Source of the DNA: Reticulitermes speratus
Lineage: Eukaryota > Arthropoda > Insecta > Blattodea > Rhinotermitidae
Length of the DNA stretch: 64,000 nucleotides
Assembly (NCBI GenBank): GCA_021186555.1
Contig: JAJKFL010000003.1
Span: 52,117,130-52,181,129, forward strand
Direction: 5' to 3'
Below, piece by piece: positions 42,838 through 54,929 of the stretch. The notes under the pieces were generated by a model. The model did not search any database, was not told where the DNA came from, and saw nothing but the letters and a program-made list of their open reading frames with translations. A program made the position numbers and the translations under genes. Numbering within the stretch: the stretch's first letter is position 1; the number at the start of each line of letters is the position of its first letter.

Positions 42838-43430
42838 TCAAACTAACTAACTCCATGGAGCAGAGTCCTTCTTGAGAAGCTAGCAGGTCATCAGCTAGTC
42901 AAGAAATTCCCCACATTTTATGGAACCCCAAGGTTCATTACCGCATTCACAAAATTCCGCCACCTGTCCCTATCCTGAGCCATATGAATCCAGTCCATGC
43001 CCCCCCATCCCACTTCTTGAAGATCCATTTTAATATTATCCTCCCATCTATGCCTGGGTCTTCCAAGTGGTCTCCTTCCCTCAGGTCTCCCCACCAAAAT
43101 CCTGTATGCACCTCTCCCCTCCCCCATACGTGCTAAATGCCCCGCCCACCTCATTCTTCTTGATATGATCACCCGAATAATATTTGGTGATGAGTACAGA
43201 TCATTAAGTTCCACGTTATGTAGTCTTCTCCAATTCTCTGTTACCTCGTCCCTCTTAGGCACAAATATCCTCCTCAGCACCCTATTCTTGAACACCCTCA
43301 GCCTATGTTCCTCCCTCAGTGTGAGAGACCAAGTTTCACACCCATACAAAACAACAGGAAAAATTATAGTTCTGTATATCTTAATTGTATTTTTGGATAG
43401 CAAACTGGAAGACAGAAGATCCTGCACTGA
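42838..43430 (-). mobile_element. LINE family X, best-preserved 3' end
   Basis: A 169-residue minus-strand frame reads [68 protein letters not shown]. This is the C-terminal part of a non-LTR reverse transcriptase polyprotein. The 3' end (plus-strand left) carries the (TTAG)n tail. It is 5'-truncated. Confidence 0.9.
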
Positions 43431-43549
43431 ATGATAACAAGCATTCCCGACTTCAATCTGCTCTTAATTTCTTCCTGAATGGAATTTTGATTGGAAACTT
43501 TGTATGAATTTCATAACACTAGTTATGTACGGTGTACTTCCCACTCTGT

Positions 43550-43806
43550 GGTTTTTTAAGTTCTTTAGAGGAACTGGTGCATTTTTGCCAGCTTCATCTC
43601 TAATTTTCTTTGATAGTTGTGCATGTTACCAAAGCATCTAGGGAACAAATTGAGAAATGTATCGTTAGGGATAAAATTTTCCATTTGTAGTTTCTCATAT
43701 TCATTTTTCACTAACGTGTAACAGCTGATTTCCTTGCAGACTATATTTGGTGGATAAAATATTTTCCAAAGGAATTCGGATGGGGGCACCAACTTAGCTT
43801 CTTATT
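43550..43806 (-). pseudogene. EcKL pseudogene fragment
   Basis: The minus-strand frame reads MVPPSEFLWKIFYPP, VCKEISCYTLVKNEYEKLQ, FIPNDTFLNLFPRCFG, which aligns with residues 66-147 of the EcKL at 35406 (LVPPSAFLQKIFDSP, FCKEITCYTSLKVEYEKLQ). Both ends break off: the front lacks the TQPGENY block, and the catalytic HxDLWVNN half is gone. It is closer to the 35406 gene than to the 46899 gene, so it probably descends from a duplication of the former. It lies directly beside a LINE X copy. Confidence 0.88.
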
Positions 43807-43809
43807 TTT

Positions 43810-45475
43810 ATTCTTTTTCTGATACCATTAAAGCTGGACTTTGACAAACTGTGCAACTAATGGTTGCAGAGAAGGACTCTGCTGCATGGAGTTAGTGGCA
43901 TGTAGTTTGGCCTTATGACAAGTAATAGCTGCTTGTAACAAACAAAATCAGTTATCTGCTCTTTCAAATATTGAATCAGGAAGAATGTAGGATTTGAGGC
44001 TTACACAGCAGGTTGATCCATGCAGTGTAGCTTTCTTTGGTCTTGCTGTTGTGTTCGTTGAAAACACATCTCAAAGTCTTAGATTTATCCAGTATCTTCA
44101 TATTCATAAATGAAGTTTCATTTTAAACAAATAAACACTCATTACAATAAGTAGTTCATACACACTGGTGCCAACTGTTCTTGTCCAGCAGACAAAAAAT
44201 AAACCCATCCTAGTAGCATATTTATCCTGTACTTAGACCACTAATAACTGTAATCAGTAAAATCCCAGTCAAGCATATGATGTGCCCATTGCCTCATTAG
44301 ATCATTGCTTTTTCTCATTACATCCAGTCATTACCAAAGTTCCTACTGCGCAACTGATTCTATGATCATGTGTGACACTGTGACCACAGACGGATCTGCT
44401 GTCTACTGCCTGCCTCAAACAGCAAAACTTGAAATCTAACTTTGGAAATTTAGCCAGAAGACTAGTCAGACTTACACCAGGAAAACTGAAGTGTGCGGAG
44501 AAACACCTGTTCCAGGTGGCACTGGAACAGGTTTTTCTCCGAGCATTTCAGTTTTCCCCTGTCAGTATCATTCCATCAATGTTCCATCTTCATATTTCAT
44601 TCATCCACCATTGAAGCTATATAATCTTAGCAACAGTTAAGTACACACTTCTGTATGTTTACCTCGATTTTTTAAATTGAATCTTAGACATTCAAAATTT
44701 GTTTCTAAATACACACTGGAAGAGTGCACTAACTGAGCCATTGAGCTCTGCCATTTAACTATATCACCTTCGTGTTCCTTCAGCATTGAAATTACCTCCA
44801 GACCAGATTATTTGTAGATATTGAAATCAATATTTCATATTTTACCAGTTTTATTGTTATTCTTGTAATTTTACTTGAAAAAGTGGTGCACTACTTCTTC
44901 AGCTTACATTCTTTCTACAGGTGCAAAAATTCAAACATGTATAGAATATAGAATACAAGTCTATCCAACGTTGGTTTATATGGAGCACTGCCTTTTTGCA
45001 AACAGATACTTTTGTGCCTTGATTGAATGTTGTGTAGAGGAAATTGATACATATAACTTTGGTTAGTTTATGTTAAAGTACAGTTTACATTTCATTTGCT
45101 TCATTGATAAGTAGACACTTGCAAACACTTATGGGAGTTGAATCACATTTAAGTGAAAGAATGAATTTTATCAGTTGCTTGGAAAGAGTACTAATTGCTT
45201 CTTAAATGGCGTGTTCTATATTTTCAAAAGTGAAATACATGTTTCCAGGGTTCTATAATGCATTATATAATTTATCTTGAAATTAATATAGAAAAATGTA
45301 TTTGATAATATTTTATTTAGTTATTTTTAAATTATTCAGTTTAAGAATCTGAGATAGCATCATTCTAATTATTTGATTGTACATTTATTTGTCAGTGTTT
45401 GGATAAATACTGGATAATTACTTACATAACTTCTGTTTGGAAGGTTCTCTACAGCAGTCATTAATAGCCTAGGAG
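43810..45475. other. Intergenic stretch with a SINE D fragment
   Basis: Around 44500-44600 a family D body fragment is seen (ggcactggaacaggtttttc, ttcccctgtcagtatc). Nothing else was recognised. Confidence 0.4.
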
Positions 45476-45479
45476 AAGG

Positions 45480-46436
45480 CCTTATCCTTTTTAACTGCAG
45501 GTCAAATATACTTATCATATTACATAGTTCACTTTATCTTCCTTATCAAGACAACACCACCTAATATTTTGTGGAGTGAATGTGCAGTCAAATATACAAA
45601 TAAGTAGTATATCATTCTGGATGAATGCAAGCTGTTAAGATAAGACTCAGAGCTTCAAAGACTTGCAGGTAAAAGTGATGAAAACTTTTCAGGTGACAAG
45701 ACACATGAACTTTGAACAGAAGCATTGTCTTCAGACATCTGCTGTACCTCCATCTTCAGGAAATACTGCGATGGCTACACAGTGGGTCATATGTGCATAC
45801 CATTCATGCCCCACCTTGAAAGACATCCTTCATGTACTCAGGCCTGGAACTGTTACACGTATACAATGAGCCATGTTCACCTATCAGTTTATTTCCTGAT
45901 GATGGAGACAGAACAGGTCTCTGAAATGGATTTTTGCTCCAAATTTATGTGGCTGGTCCTTATCCTTTTTAACTGCAGGTCAAATATACTTATCATATTA
46001 CATAGTTCACTTTATCTTCCTTATCAAGACAACACCACCTAATATTTTGTGGAGTGAATGTGCAGTTAAATATGCAAATAAGTAGTATATCATTCTGGAT
46101 GAATGCAAGCTGTTAAGATAAGACTCAGAGCTTCAAAGACTTGCAGGTAAAAGTGATGAAAACTTTTCAGGTGACAAGGCACATGAACTTTGAACAGAAG
46201 CATCGTCTTCAGACATCTGCTGTACCTCCATCTTCAGGAAATACTGCGATGGCTAAACAGTGGGTCATATGTGCATACCATTCATGCCCCACCTTGAAAG
46301 ACATCCTTCATGTACTCAGGCCTGGAACTGTTGCACGTATACAATGAGCCATGTTCACCTATCAGTTTATTTCCTGATGATGGAGACAGAACAGGTCTCT
46401 GAAATGGATTTTTGCTCCAAATTTATGTGGCTGGTC
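45480..46436 (+). repeat. Recent 478-bp tandem duplication
   Basis: The unit starting ccttatcctttttaactgc at 45480 repeats at 45958 and ends at ggctggtc both times. I count about six differences in 478 bp. Each copy holds a hairpin CCTGATGATGGAGAC ... GTCTCTGAAATGG. Open frames inside are short and unassigned. Confidence 0.95.
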
Positions 46437-46846
46437 ATGCGAGAAGATTTTATTGCATTAACTGTAAGAGATATTGTGGAACAGTACAGCAGCTAAATGG
46501 ATGAATTCAGTCAATTAATTTTGTAGTGGTGTACTTTTTTTACAGCAAGATAACTGTGAAGTATTTTACTGACTTTGCTGAACCCTAAACTGATACCATT
46601 CCTATGAAAGCTGTCAATGGCCACACTGAAATTGAACAGAACTGTAAGAGGCCATGGGAAGGGCTGACTAATACAGGTTTACCAGTAAGAGTTTATCATT
46701 ACTGATAACCATTTACCCTTCATTTGCTTCGCTTAAAACAGTTACCAAAATATGACTTAGCGTATTGTCCTGTGATGGTTATAGTGTTAATTTTTGTAAT
46801 TTAAAAGATACTCAACACTTTAAGGCAATAAATTAAATGTAAATAT

Positions 46847-46852
46847 TTTATT
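46847..46852 (-). terminator. Polyadenylation signal of the second EcKL gene
   Basis: AATAAA on the minus strand, about 47 bp after the stop codon at 46899. Confidence 0.6.
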
Positions 46853-46898
46853 ACTCTCTACACTTATAATGAAACTTTTCTTAATAACCACAACATAA

Positions 46899-49709
46899 TT
46901 ATAACCACCCTTTATGCAAGAAATCTTCAACCAGATGTATTACTTTGTCTCTGTAAATGTCACCCCCTGTATTAATTTCAAGTAATTCTTCAAGACGATC
47001 ATTAGACAGTTCTGGTAATTGATTTTGATCAGCACAAATAAATTTATACATATTAAGTATATGTGCAAACTCTGAAGAGCCAAATACACTGATTTCCTCT
47101 TGTAGATTCTCAAGAGTGAATGGATCAGTATCACAGTCGAGCCTCCTGAGACAGTTGGTGAACTCAAAGTGATAGAGCTGGATTAGATCATCATAATGGT
47201 TGTCTATCACATCCAGCTTAGCACTGCTGTATATGAAGAAAATCAGATCTTTGGCTGGTGATGAGAACTGTGTCAACTGGAAGTCCACAAACTTTATACC
47301 AGTTGGAGTGTCAGTTGTTTCTTTCTCATATTGAAACAAAATGTTATTTACCCACAAGTCATTGTGGATGAATGCAGCAAATGGTTCCTTTGGTGGTACT
47401 GTTTTCTTGACAAACTGAACTAAAGCATTCTCAATTTTTTGTAAATATGGTTCACATTCTGGGATTGCTTTGACAAAGCGAATTGTTGAGGCAATCCATG
47501 TTGGTAAACCCGTTTCATCTGTTTGACTAGCTATCTGGTAGGTCTCACAAGCCCTAATAACTGTCTCTTTAAAGACTTGTGGTTTAAGAATTTTTAGTGC
47601 TACTGACAGTGCATGAAATCTTGCCAGGTGCGATACTCCTAGCTGTATGTGTTTCAGATTCAGCCCATTTCTACGATCTCCAGTTCCATAACCAGATATT
47701 TTCAAGTTTTCCAATAGAAGAACAGCACTTCCATCTGCTTTCTCATTTCTGTCTCCAAGTCTGTTTACACGAGCCCCATATAACTTTGGAGACACATCCA
47801 GGATCTCATTTTCAGGTATTTCTTTTTCTGTCTGTAAACGATAAAATTCTGGAAATACCAATATGTAGGCATTGACTTCCTTCCGAAATGTTACGTCGAT
47901 GTTGATTATCTCACAGAGAAACTTGGTCGGGGGTAGGAGCTTAGCAACCAATGAAAGGCTGTGCAGGTCTTCCGAGTGGCGCTGTAAAGTGACATCTATA
48001 GCTAGCATAGTGCTACTGTAATTTTCTCCAGGCTGCGTAAGGTCTCGTACTTTGTAGCTGACTAACTTCACATCCAATTCTAATTGTTGGCTTAATAAAA
48101 TCTCCAAATCTTCCTTCGTCAGGTCAGAAGTTGACCAATCCATACTTTTCTTGTATCTGAGAATAAAACAAAGGAGACAAGTTTTGAGGCCATAGCATTG
48201 ATGCTATTCATATTACTTAAATATAATAAAACCATCAAACACAATTGATATTTGTACGAATATTTATTTCTGGTAGATAAAAGCACATTGCATTCCTTAT
48301 ATATTGTGACCCTGTAAGTGGCCATTGTGTTGGGGATGAGTTGTGTTTTTATCCAATAAGCACACATATAAAAATAAGATGTATTTGATGGTATGTTCAC
48401 TAACTTGAAAAGATAAAGTTTGTAACAAATTTCAGGTATATAAATGTGTTATATAATAATGCTGTCAATTGCTAAGATTATAACTAACTAACTAACTAAC
48501 TAACTAACTCCATAACGCAGAGTCCTTTCTGAGATACTAACACTTCCTCAGCTAGTCTAGAAATGTCCCCCATTTTATGAAACCCATAGGTTCATTACTG
48601 CGTTCACAAAAGCCCACCACCTGTCCCTAACCTAAGCCAGATCAATCCAGTCCATGCCTCCCTGTCCCACTTATTGAAGATCCATTTTAACATTATCCTC
48701 CCATCTATACCTAGGTCTTCCAAGTGGTTCTTTCCCTCAAGTTCCCCACCAAAACCCTGTACGCCCCTTTCTGTCTCCCATATGTGCCACATGCCCCACC
48801 TATCATTCATCTTGATTTAATCACCCGAATAGTATTTGATGAGGAGTACAGGTCATTAAGCTTCTCGTTATGCAGTTGCCAAGATAATATAAACTGTATA
48901 AAATGAATAGATATATCAGAAGTTACATGAAGAGCAGGTTTATTTACAGCAGTTCTTGGACATTTATCATTCAGCTGTATGTAACAACATACAGGTTATC
49001 ACAAAATTATGGATTGAATTTTAAGGCATTTATTTATTGTGCTGTTTCAAATGATGCTTGGTTTACATTCATTTGAATGAGATGGGGAGATTATCATGAA
49101 TTCTGAGGTGATAAAATTTGGTATTGAAGTACAGTAGTCATAGCTTATTTGAAGGTATAACCCCATCATTTCCTAGGGAAACAGAGGAAAGCTATGAAAA
49201 TGTTAGAATAATCAGTAAACAAACTCGGATTCATACTCACTAATTTCTGAATATAAGCCTTTATTACCATCACATCATGCAATGTGGCAGAAATATAAAA
49301 CCGTTAGAAGACACCCTGTGTTATTTGTTGATCTAATATACCAAGATGTTTTATAGAAAAAAATAGTAGAGCTGCATTGTTTTGAATTAGTTTTATGTGA
49401 GAATTTTTGAACTGTATTTTTCATCAACATACCCAAATTTATGATCTCTTGAACAATTTAAACTTCAATTAATCTTTTGCTATGTATGAGTACTTCATAA
49501 AATATACACACCATGTCTTATATGATACACTCTTATAATTTATATTTAATATTCCCAACAGTTGTTCCAGGAATCGTTATAAATTATATAGGCCTACCTT
49601 ACGTAATAAAGAATTAGGGAATGTATGTCGAATGACTGAGTGCATACACCTACCTGCTACTTGATGTATCTTGCACATTGCCACTGGTATCTTCACAAGG
49701 CTCCATCAT
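46899..49709 (-). CDS. Ecdysteroid kinase-like protein (EcKL), two exons
   Basis: Exon 2 (46899-48156) carries nearly all of the protein: TQPGENYSSTMLAI, LSLVAKL, ENL, ARFHALS, the catalytic HNDLWVNN and FVDFQ, and the GWL end. These are the EcKL (CHK domain) landmarks. A Met at 48143 could start translation, but a ttattctcag acceptor precedes 48156 and the frame stays open to it. A short exon 1 at 49654-49709 (MMEPCEDTSGNVQDTSSS, ending AG|GTAGGT) joins in phase, adding 23 residues before MDWST. A TATA box lies about 60 bp upstream of the ATG. The 1497-bp intron contains a LINE X. Its closest relative in the window is the gene at 35406; both lie on the same strand, indicating tandem duplication. 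The 23-residue N-terminus is inferred from splice signals only. Confidence 0.9.
48482..48900 (-). mobile_element. LINE family X, 3' end in the EcKL intron
   Basis: A (TAAC)n run at 48482-48508 marks the tail. The following sequence matches 42845-43240 (cagagtcctttctgagatac, ccagtccatgcctccctgtc). It is in sense orientation relative to the host EcKL gene. Confidence 0.85.
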
Positions 49710-49766
49710 ACTAACTGCACACGTTCTGAGCACAGACTGTATGACAGTACTGCTGACCAGTATGGC

Positions 49767-49775
49767 TATATATAC
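49767..49775 (-). promoter_or_regulatory. TATA box of the second EcKL gene
   Basis: On the minus strand TATATATAG lies about 60 bp upstream of the exon 1 ATG. A start site about 30 bp downstream would fall near 49740, giving a short 5'UTR. Confidence 0.6.
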
Positions 49776-49799
49776 TAAGCTTGAATTATGTTCTCTGTT

Positions 49800-50785
49800 G
49801 TCTTTTTATTTCTAGCATTCCCAGGAAGTGAACTTGTTATTCAGTAACAGCAGTTTGCCTGATGCTCTGGCCATTAAAGTCAATTTCCATCATGTGACTC
49901 CCCACTTTTCCACTTGAGTGATGATGTCTTCTCTTTCTATCTTATTGTGACCTTGTTCTGCCATAAGGAAATGTGCAAGGTTCACTGCGAAACATATGGT
50001 ATTTCACAGAAACAATAGAGCACAGTCGTCAAGCAGCAGACGTTTCTGTTCCCCTACCAATGCACCTTTATTTTTCACCCAACACCAAAGAGTAAGAATG
50101 AAAATTATGCGTTCCATTACATCATAGTAGCAAAATTGCACCATAAACATTAACCATATAATTAGTACAACTTTATGTTAATTAGAAGAGACATTTATGT
50201 ATGTTACGTGGTATATATTTATTGAAAGCCATATTAACATGACAGAAAACGGTTGATATCACAGGAAATACACAATCAGTTATTACTTCTAGGTTCATTG
50301 CCCTATATACTAAACAAATAAGCAATATGAATTAATATCACAGCTGAACCAGAAATTTTGAAAAATCAAGTGACCTGACTACTGAAATAAGTAAACTGGT
50401 GGGGTAATTGTATTTTGGTGAAAAACTGAAAAATTTTCATTTACCAGTATGAAGACTCAGATGTACTAATGGTCAACATGTTTTCATTACCATGATCATC
50501 ATCATCATCATCATCACCACTATCTTTTCATGACACTGCACTGTCCACGTTACTACTGCAGTGTTGTTAAATAAACCAAAAAGTACATAAATCATCCTTA
50601 TTTCCGGTATTAATTCTACTGAGGCCTGTTATGTCTACTATAAAATACAATCCTTGTGTCATTTCAGACGTCATCTCAAACTTTATCTCGTATTTGGTTG
50701 ATATTTTAGAATATTTTTGGAAGCATGTCAGAGTGTTCTTTGCAGTGTGTTCTTCATTGTTCTATAAATTCTGTTATTAATGACA
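49800..50785. other. Intergenic stretch without a recognised gene
   Basis: It contains a short ATC trinucleotide repeat at 50492-50515. No gene was seen. Confidence 0.4.
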
Positions 50786-50786
50786 T

Positions 50787-51085
50787 TTTTGGGAGCCAAG
50801 GTAGCCCAGTTAGTGTAGTGACTAGGTTACATGGACAACCAGAGTCAGGGTTCAATTCCTGAAAGATCAGACGCTGTTGTACTTACCAGTGTGCACACCA
50901 CCTCTGTTACCCACCCATCCTTCTACACAGTGGGCACCACATTTGCATTCCCCAGAGCTAAAGCATCCACGGCTTGAAAGTAACCACTGACCCCATTAAT
51001 AGCCATGATTAAGAATGCAAGATCTGTATGTCCACTGCCCAATATGTCTTTAAGACACAGTGTTTAATTATGCACAAAATCAAGT
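50787..51085 (+). mobile_element. SINE family B, decayed
   Basis: The head gggagccaaggtagcccagt, a B-box-like ggttcaattcc, then family B body words (ctaaagcatccacgg, gattaagaatgcaaga) in the right order. Confidence 0.65.
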
Positions 51086-51544
51086 ACACCTCTTACTTTT
51101 ATTTGTGAAATTTTGTTCTTATGTTATCATATCTTGTATAGACGTCATGAAACAGATTTCTGCTGACATCATTCTTCTTATCAGTATTTCACTGTCCATG
51201 GTTCACCACGATAATATAATGTTTGTCTAGCATGTCTTATCAATATGTATTTATGTTAGCCTAAAAACTGATGCTGGATTGAAGATCTCTCGTATATTTC
51301 ACAAAGAGTTCTCATATTCATTTAATTCGAAAGCGTTCTGTATATGATTTATGATTAAACGAAACCAAGCTATAAAGTGTGTACAATAATAATGCTGTAC
51401 AGATATCACATTGCATGACATCAGAAATTATTGTTCCTTGTAATGACAATGGTGCAGTGCACTTACAGTTACTTGGTTTGTGGGACTTGTCTGTCCATCA
51501 TTTAGTAGAAAACGAACTTGATATGTTTCCACTCTGAGGTGAAA

Positions 51545-52050
51545 GGGTGGGGAATTCATTCATTCATTCTGCAGTCTGTCTTACGACAGGTCCGTAGACT
51601 CTTCCAAAGCGAGTTCTCCACAGAGTGCGATCTAGTGCTTCCTCTTTCAATTTCCAGTATCCTCTCTTTTCCTTAAGGTCATCCAGTAGCTGCTTACGTC
51701 TTCTCCCTCGTCTTCCCGTCATTTCTATCCTTCCCTCTAACTTTCCTTCAATCACATGTTTCAGAAGGCAGTTTCTATGCAAGATGTGACCAATCCAGTT
51801 AGCCTTTCTTCTTTTTATTGTATGTACGATATTCCTCTCCTCCTTCACTCTGTGTAATACTTCTCCATTTCTCACACGATCGGTCCAACTGATCTTCTCC
51901 ATTCTTCACCGGCACCACATTCCAAAACTTTCCAGATACTTCTGATCTACTTTCCGAAGTGTCCACGTTTCAGCACCACACAAAGCAATGCTCCAAGTGT
52001 AGCACTTTACTAGTTTCTTCCTTATCACTGCCAGAATCTTTTCCTAGGGG
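51545..52050 (-). mobile_element. LINE family Y, longest copy
   Basis: The frame reads MEKISWTDRVRNGEVLHRV, RKANWIGHILHRNCLLKHV, RRGRRRKQLLDDLKEKRG, then WKLKEEALDRTLWRTRFG. It is the C-terminal end of a non-LTR reverse transcriptase polyprotein. The tail on the plus-strand left is (ATTC)n. Upstream remnants continue to about 52050. Confidence 0.88.
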
Positions 52051-52429
52051 AAGAGGGGGCATCAAGATAATTTACTTAAAGTGCTTAGTGTTGTTGAAGT
52101 TCCTAAATGCTTTTTATTGATGATAGAAGAAAAAGTAAAAATAATTTTAACTTTTGGTATTGATATTCTGTGTATTTACAAAAATTCGTATGTGGGAGAC
52201 GCCTGGCCACCCCACTGACACCCATGGTACCTACTGAATTGTGTCCAACAAAAACAGCGTATGGTGACAGAATGGCTTGTTTTAACAGACCCCAATAAGT
52301 ACTTGCTTGCCCACATTTTCACCTGTGGATGGAAACGCATCGAGTTTCTGAAACGATGGACAAAGTACAGGAAATAAATTATCGTAATTTTTTCTGCTGT
52401 CTGCGGTGACCCTGAAAACTTGTCTCCTG

Positions 52430-52560
52430 GGATTTGACGTCTTGTTTATATGGAAGCTATGTACCTACTAACGTTTCGGAGGAACTCGCTGTCTCTGAAA
52501 CTTCTCTATACTTCTGCCAGAATACATGGAGTCACAATCCAGAAGTTTAATTATGAACTG
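52430..52560 (+). repeat. Fold-back F4-type copy
   Basis: Contains cctgggatttgacgtcttg, actaacgtttcggaggaac, ctgtctctgaaactt, then acatggagtcacaatccaga: the usual arm, core, arm order, diverged. Confidence 0.55.
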
Positions 52561-52794
52561 GTGGTTCTACTATGTAAGCAGTGATGTTGTTGAGGATTAG
52601 CAGTACGAGTACTCCTCCTTGCAATATTCTTATTTTTGTTACTTATTGTCTTCGGTTGTTGTAGAACACATTCACAAAGGAGAATCGCAAAACCGCAAAT
52701 GGAAAGAGCATCTTCTTTACGGACTTAGACAAACCACAGTACATGTTACACGACTCATATTCTGACGTCAGAGAAGGCTTATCAATGTGCAGTT

Positions 52795-53300
52795 TTTAGG
52801 CGTGTTCGCAAAATTGCGAAACGCGACAGTTAACTTCGTCGTGTCTGTCTGTCCGCATGGAGCAACTCGGCTTCCACTCGACGGATTTTCATGAAATTTG
52901 TTATTCTATGATTTTTCGAAAAAAAACTGTCGAAAAAATACAAGTTTCTTTAAAATCTGACAACAATAACGGTACTTTACATGAAGACCTATGTACATTT
53001 ATGATAATATCGCGCTAACTCTTCTTAGAATGAGAAATGTTTCAGACAAAAGTTGTAGAGAAAATCAAAACATACATTTTATGTTCAATAACTTTTTTCC
53101 GAAAATCGTCCCATTTATGAGATAATGTGGAAAAATATGGTACAGCCAGACAGGCCACGGATGACGATAATAGGGCGCATGCGCTTTGCATGCTGTATAA
53201 CTAAGGCTACAGACACACGCCCAGAATATATAATACTTATTGCTTTTTCATGGCAACAATGGTTACGCGAACGCGCCTTTATATCTTGTAATTAAATGAT
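52795..53300 (-). repeat. Dispersed repeat R, inverted copy
   Basis: The matches to 15285-15805 run in reverse order and complement: tggagcaactcggcttccac, tttcatgaaatttgttat, catgaagacctatgtacatt, gcatgcgctttgcatgctg, ggttacgcgaacgcgcc. About 500 bp are shared. Confidence 0.8.
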
Positions 53301-53469
53301 ATAGTAATCGAAAATATAGGATGTAATATAGGGCTACGGAATATTTGGGTCTATTTTATTCAGGCATTGAGAAGTGAATACAAACCGAGGATGCAACTCA
53401 ATCACGTTTCCGGCCCAAGGTTTGAACCTAAGACCTACCAGACATGAAGCAAGTGGTAATTTTTCAGCT

Positions 53470-53620
53470 CTTCTTGAATTTTGACGCTGTGTCGTTTGGT
53501 TAGTGCTTCCAGACATTTCGAAGGAAGCTATCCAACAACACTGCGTCACATCCCAGAAGAACCTAATCATCTGTATCGCTGTGCAAAACTCAAATCTCAC
53601 ACTGATCACTCAACCGGAAC
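53470..53620 (+). repeat. Fold-back F4 fragment
   Basis: Contains cgtcacatcccagaagaacc and the tail gtgcaaaactcaaatctcac, shared with 29980-30030. Confidence 0.5.
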
Positions 53621-53699
53621 GTTAGATGCAGCCTCGAAATGTTCTCTTTTAAATCCATTTGTCTTATTTTTATTGGTTTGTAACATTGAACGAGGATTT

Positions 53700-54295
53700 G
53701 TCTGGGGATTTACCTTTTGCATAGTGTTTTGATGACGCAACTCACGATTCTGAACCACAAGATGGCAGATACTTATCTTTAGCCATAATCTCTCACAGCA
53801 CTGATCGACTCTTCATTGAATTTAGTTTGTTTATCGATAAGGATGTGAAATATGAGAAACTTTTGTGTCCGGGTTTGTGGTAATAGAGCAAGATGCTTTC
53901 CTACTCCGTCCGTGACATATGCAATGCTTAAATGTTATTAGTGACATCAGGATACCTGCTGTGTCTAACCAGCAATCAAGGGGTTTGAAAACTGAATCAG
54001 ATTTCGGGGAATTTATGATTGTTACGTAATTCCTATCGATGACTCGTGTAGGACAGTCCGTTGAACAGACCACACAGCCTGTTTCGTCTAGGTCTAGTCC
54101 TCTCACAGTTCATATTTGCCTTATCTTTGGCTCATTTGTAACGAAAAATTGCAAATATCCGTTCATTGGCGTCGCTTCGGCTGTCCGTTCTGTTGACACG
54201 TAACAGATCTAGAATCATAATCTTGGTGTGTGGCATCACGTTGTGTTTTCTAACATGAAGCCATTGAAATTATGATATATAAGGTTTTCCTTAAC
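53700..54295. other. Intergenic stretch without a recognised gene
   Basis: Only short frames and no repeat family that I recognise. Confidence 0.35.
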
Positions 54296-54534
54296 ATTTA
54301 TAATGGTTTAGCCTGATGGTGGTTTTGGTACGACAGCCGAAACATATAGCTGTTGGCGGTAGGGGGGTGGGGGAGAGGAATTTGTTTACTAATAAAGTTG
54401 TGTCGACTGAGAAAAAAAGTTTTCTTGGTTTCGTACAAACTCAAGAACCACTATACGGATTTCATTAGCTGGGCAATTTGATTAAATTTGTTATTACGTT
54501 CCAATTGGGCTTAAAATTTCACAAAATTTCATTA

Positions 54535-54745
54535 CAGAAGTGTCCAGAACGGCTCTGGGGACCGCCCTTTCTTTTATCCAATGGATATAGGGAGCGCTTT
54601 CTCTGGCGGTAAAGCGGCCGGGACGTGAAGTTAACGACTCCCACCCAGTTTTAGAGTTGAAGAATGCGTGGAGCTGTTTTTCCACTCCAAAATGTGCCTT
54701 TATGGTATGGTACGTAATTCAGCTCAGAGACAACTTTATTTTGGC
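54535..54745 (+). mobile_element. SINE family B, 3' part
   Basis: Contains gaagtgtccagaacggctct, gtaaagcggccgggacg, tgaagaatgcgtggagctg and ends acaactttattttgg. Confidence 0.75.
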
Positions 54746-54793
54746 ACTACTGGTTGCAGCTAAGTGGTAAACACTCCTGCATATTCAGGATTG

Positions 54794-54915
54794 AAATCTG
54801 TGGTCTTCTGGGTTATTACACGGCGTCGTGTGGTAATTATTTACCACACGACGCCGTGTAATAACCCAAAAGACCACAGATTTCATCAACATCGCGGCGG
54901 AAGCCTGAAATCAAA
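54794..54915 (+). mobile_element. Fold-back element F1, collapsed palindrome
   Basis: aaatctgtggtcttctgggt ... gtgtggtaattatttaccac ... acccaaaagaccacagattt is an almost perfect palindrome with no loop. It is followed by the F1 tail catcaacatcgcggcggaag and cctgaaatca. ATATTCAGGATTG flanks it exactly (54781-54793 and 54916-54928). Confidence 0.9.
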
Positions 54916-54929
54916 ATATTCAGGATTGT

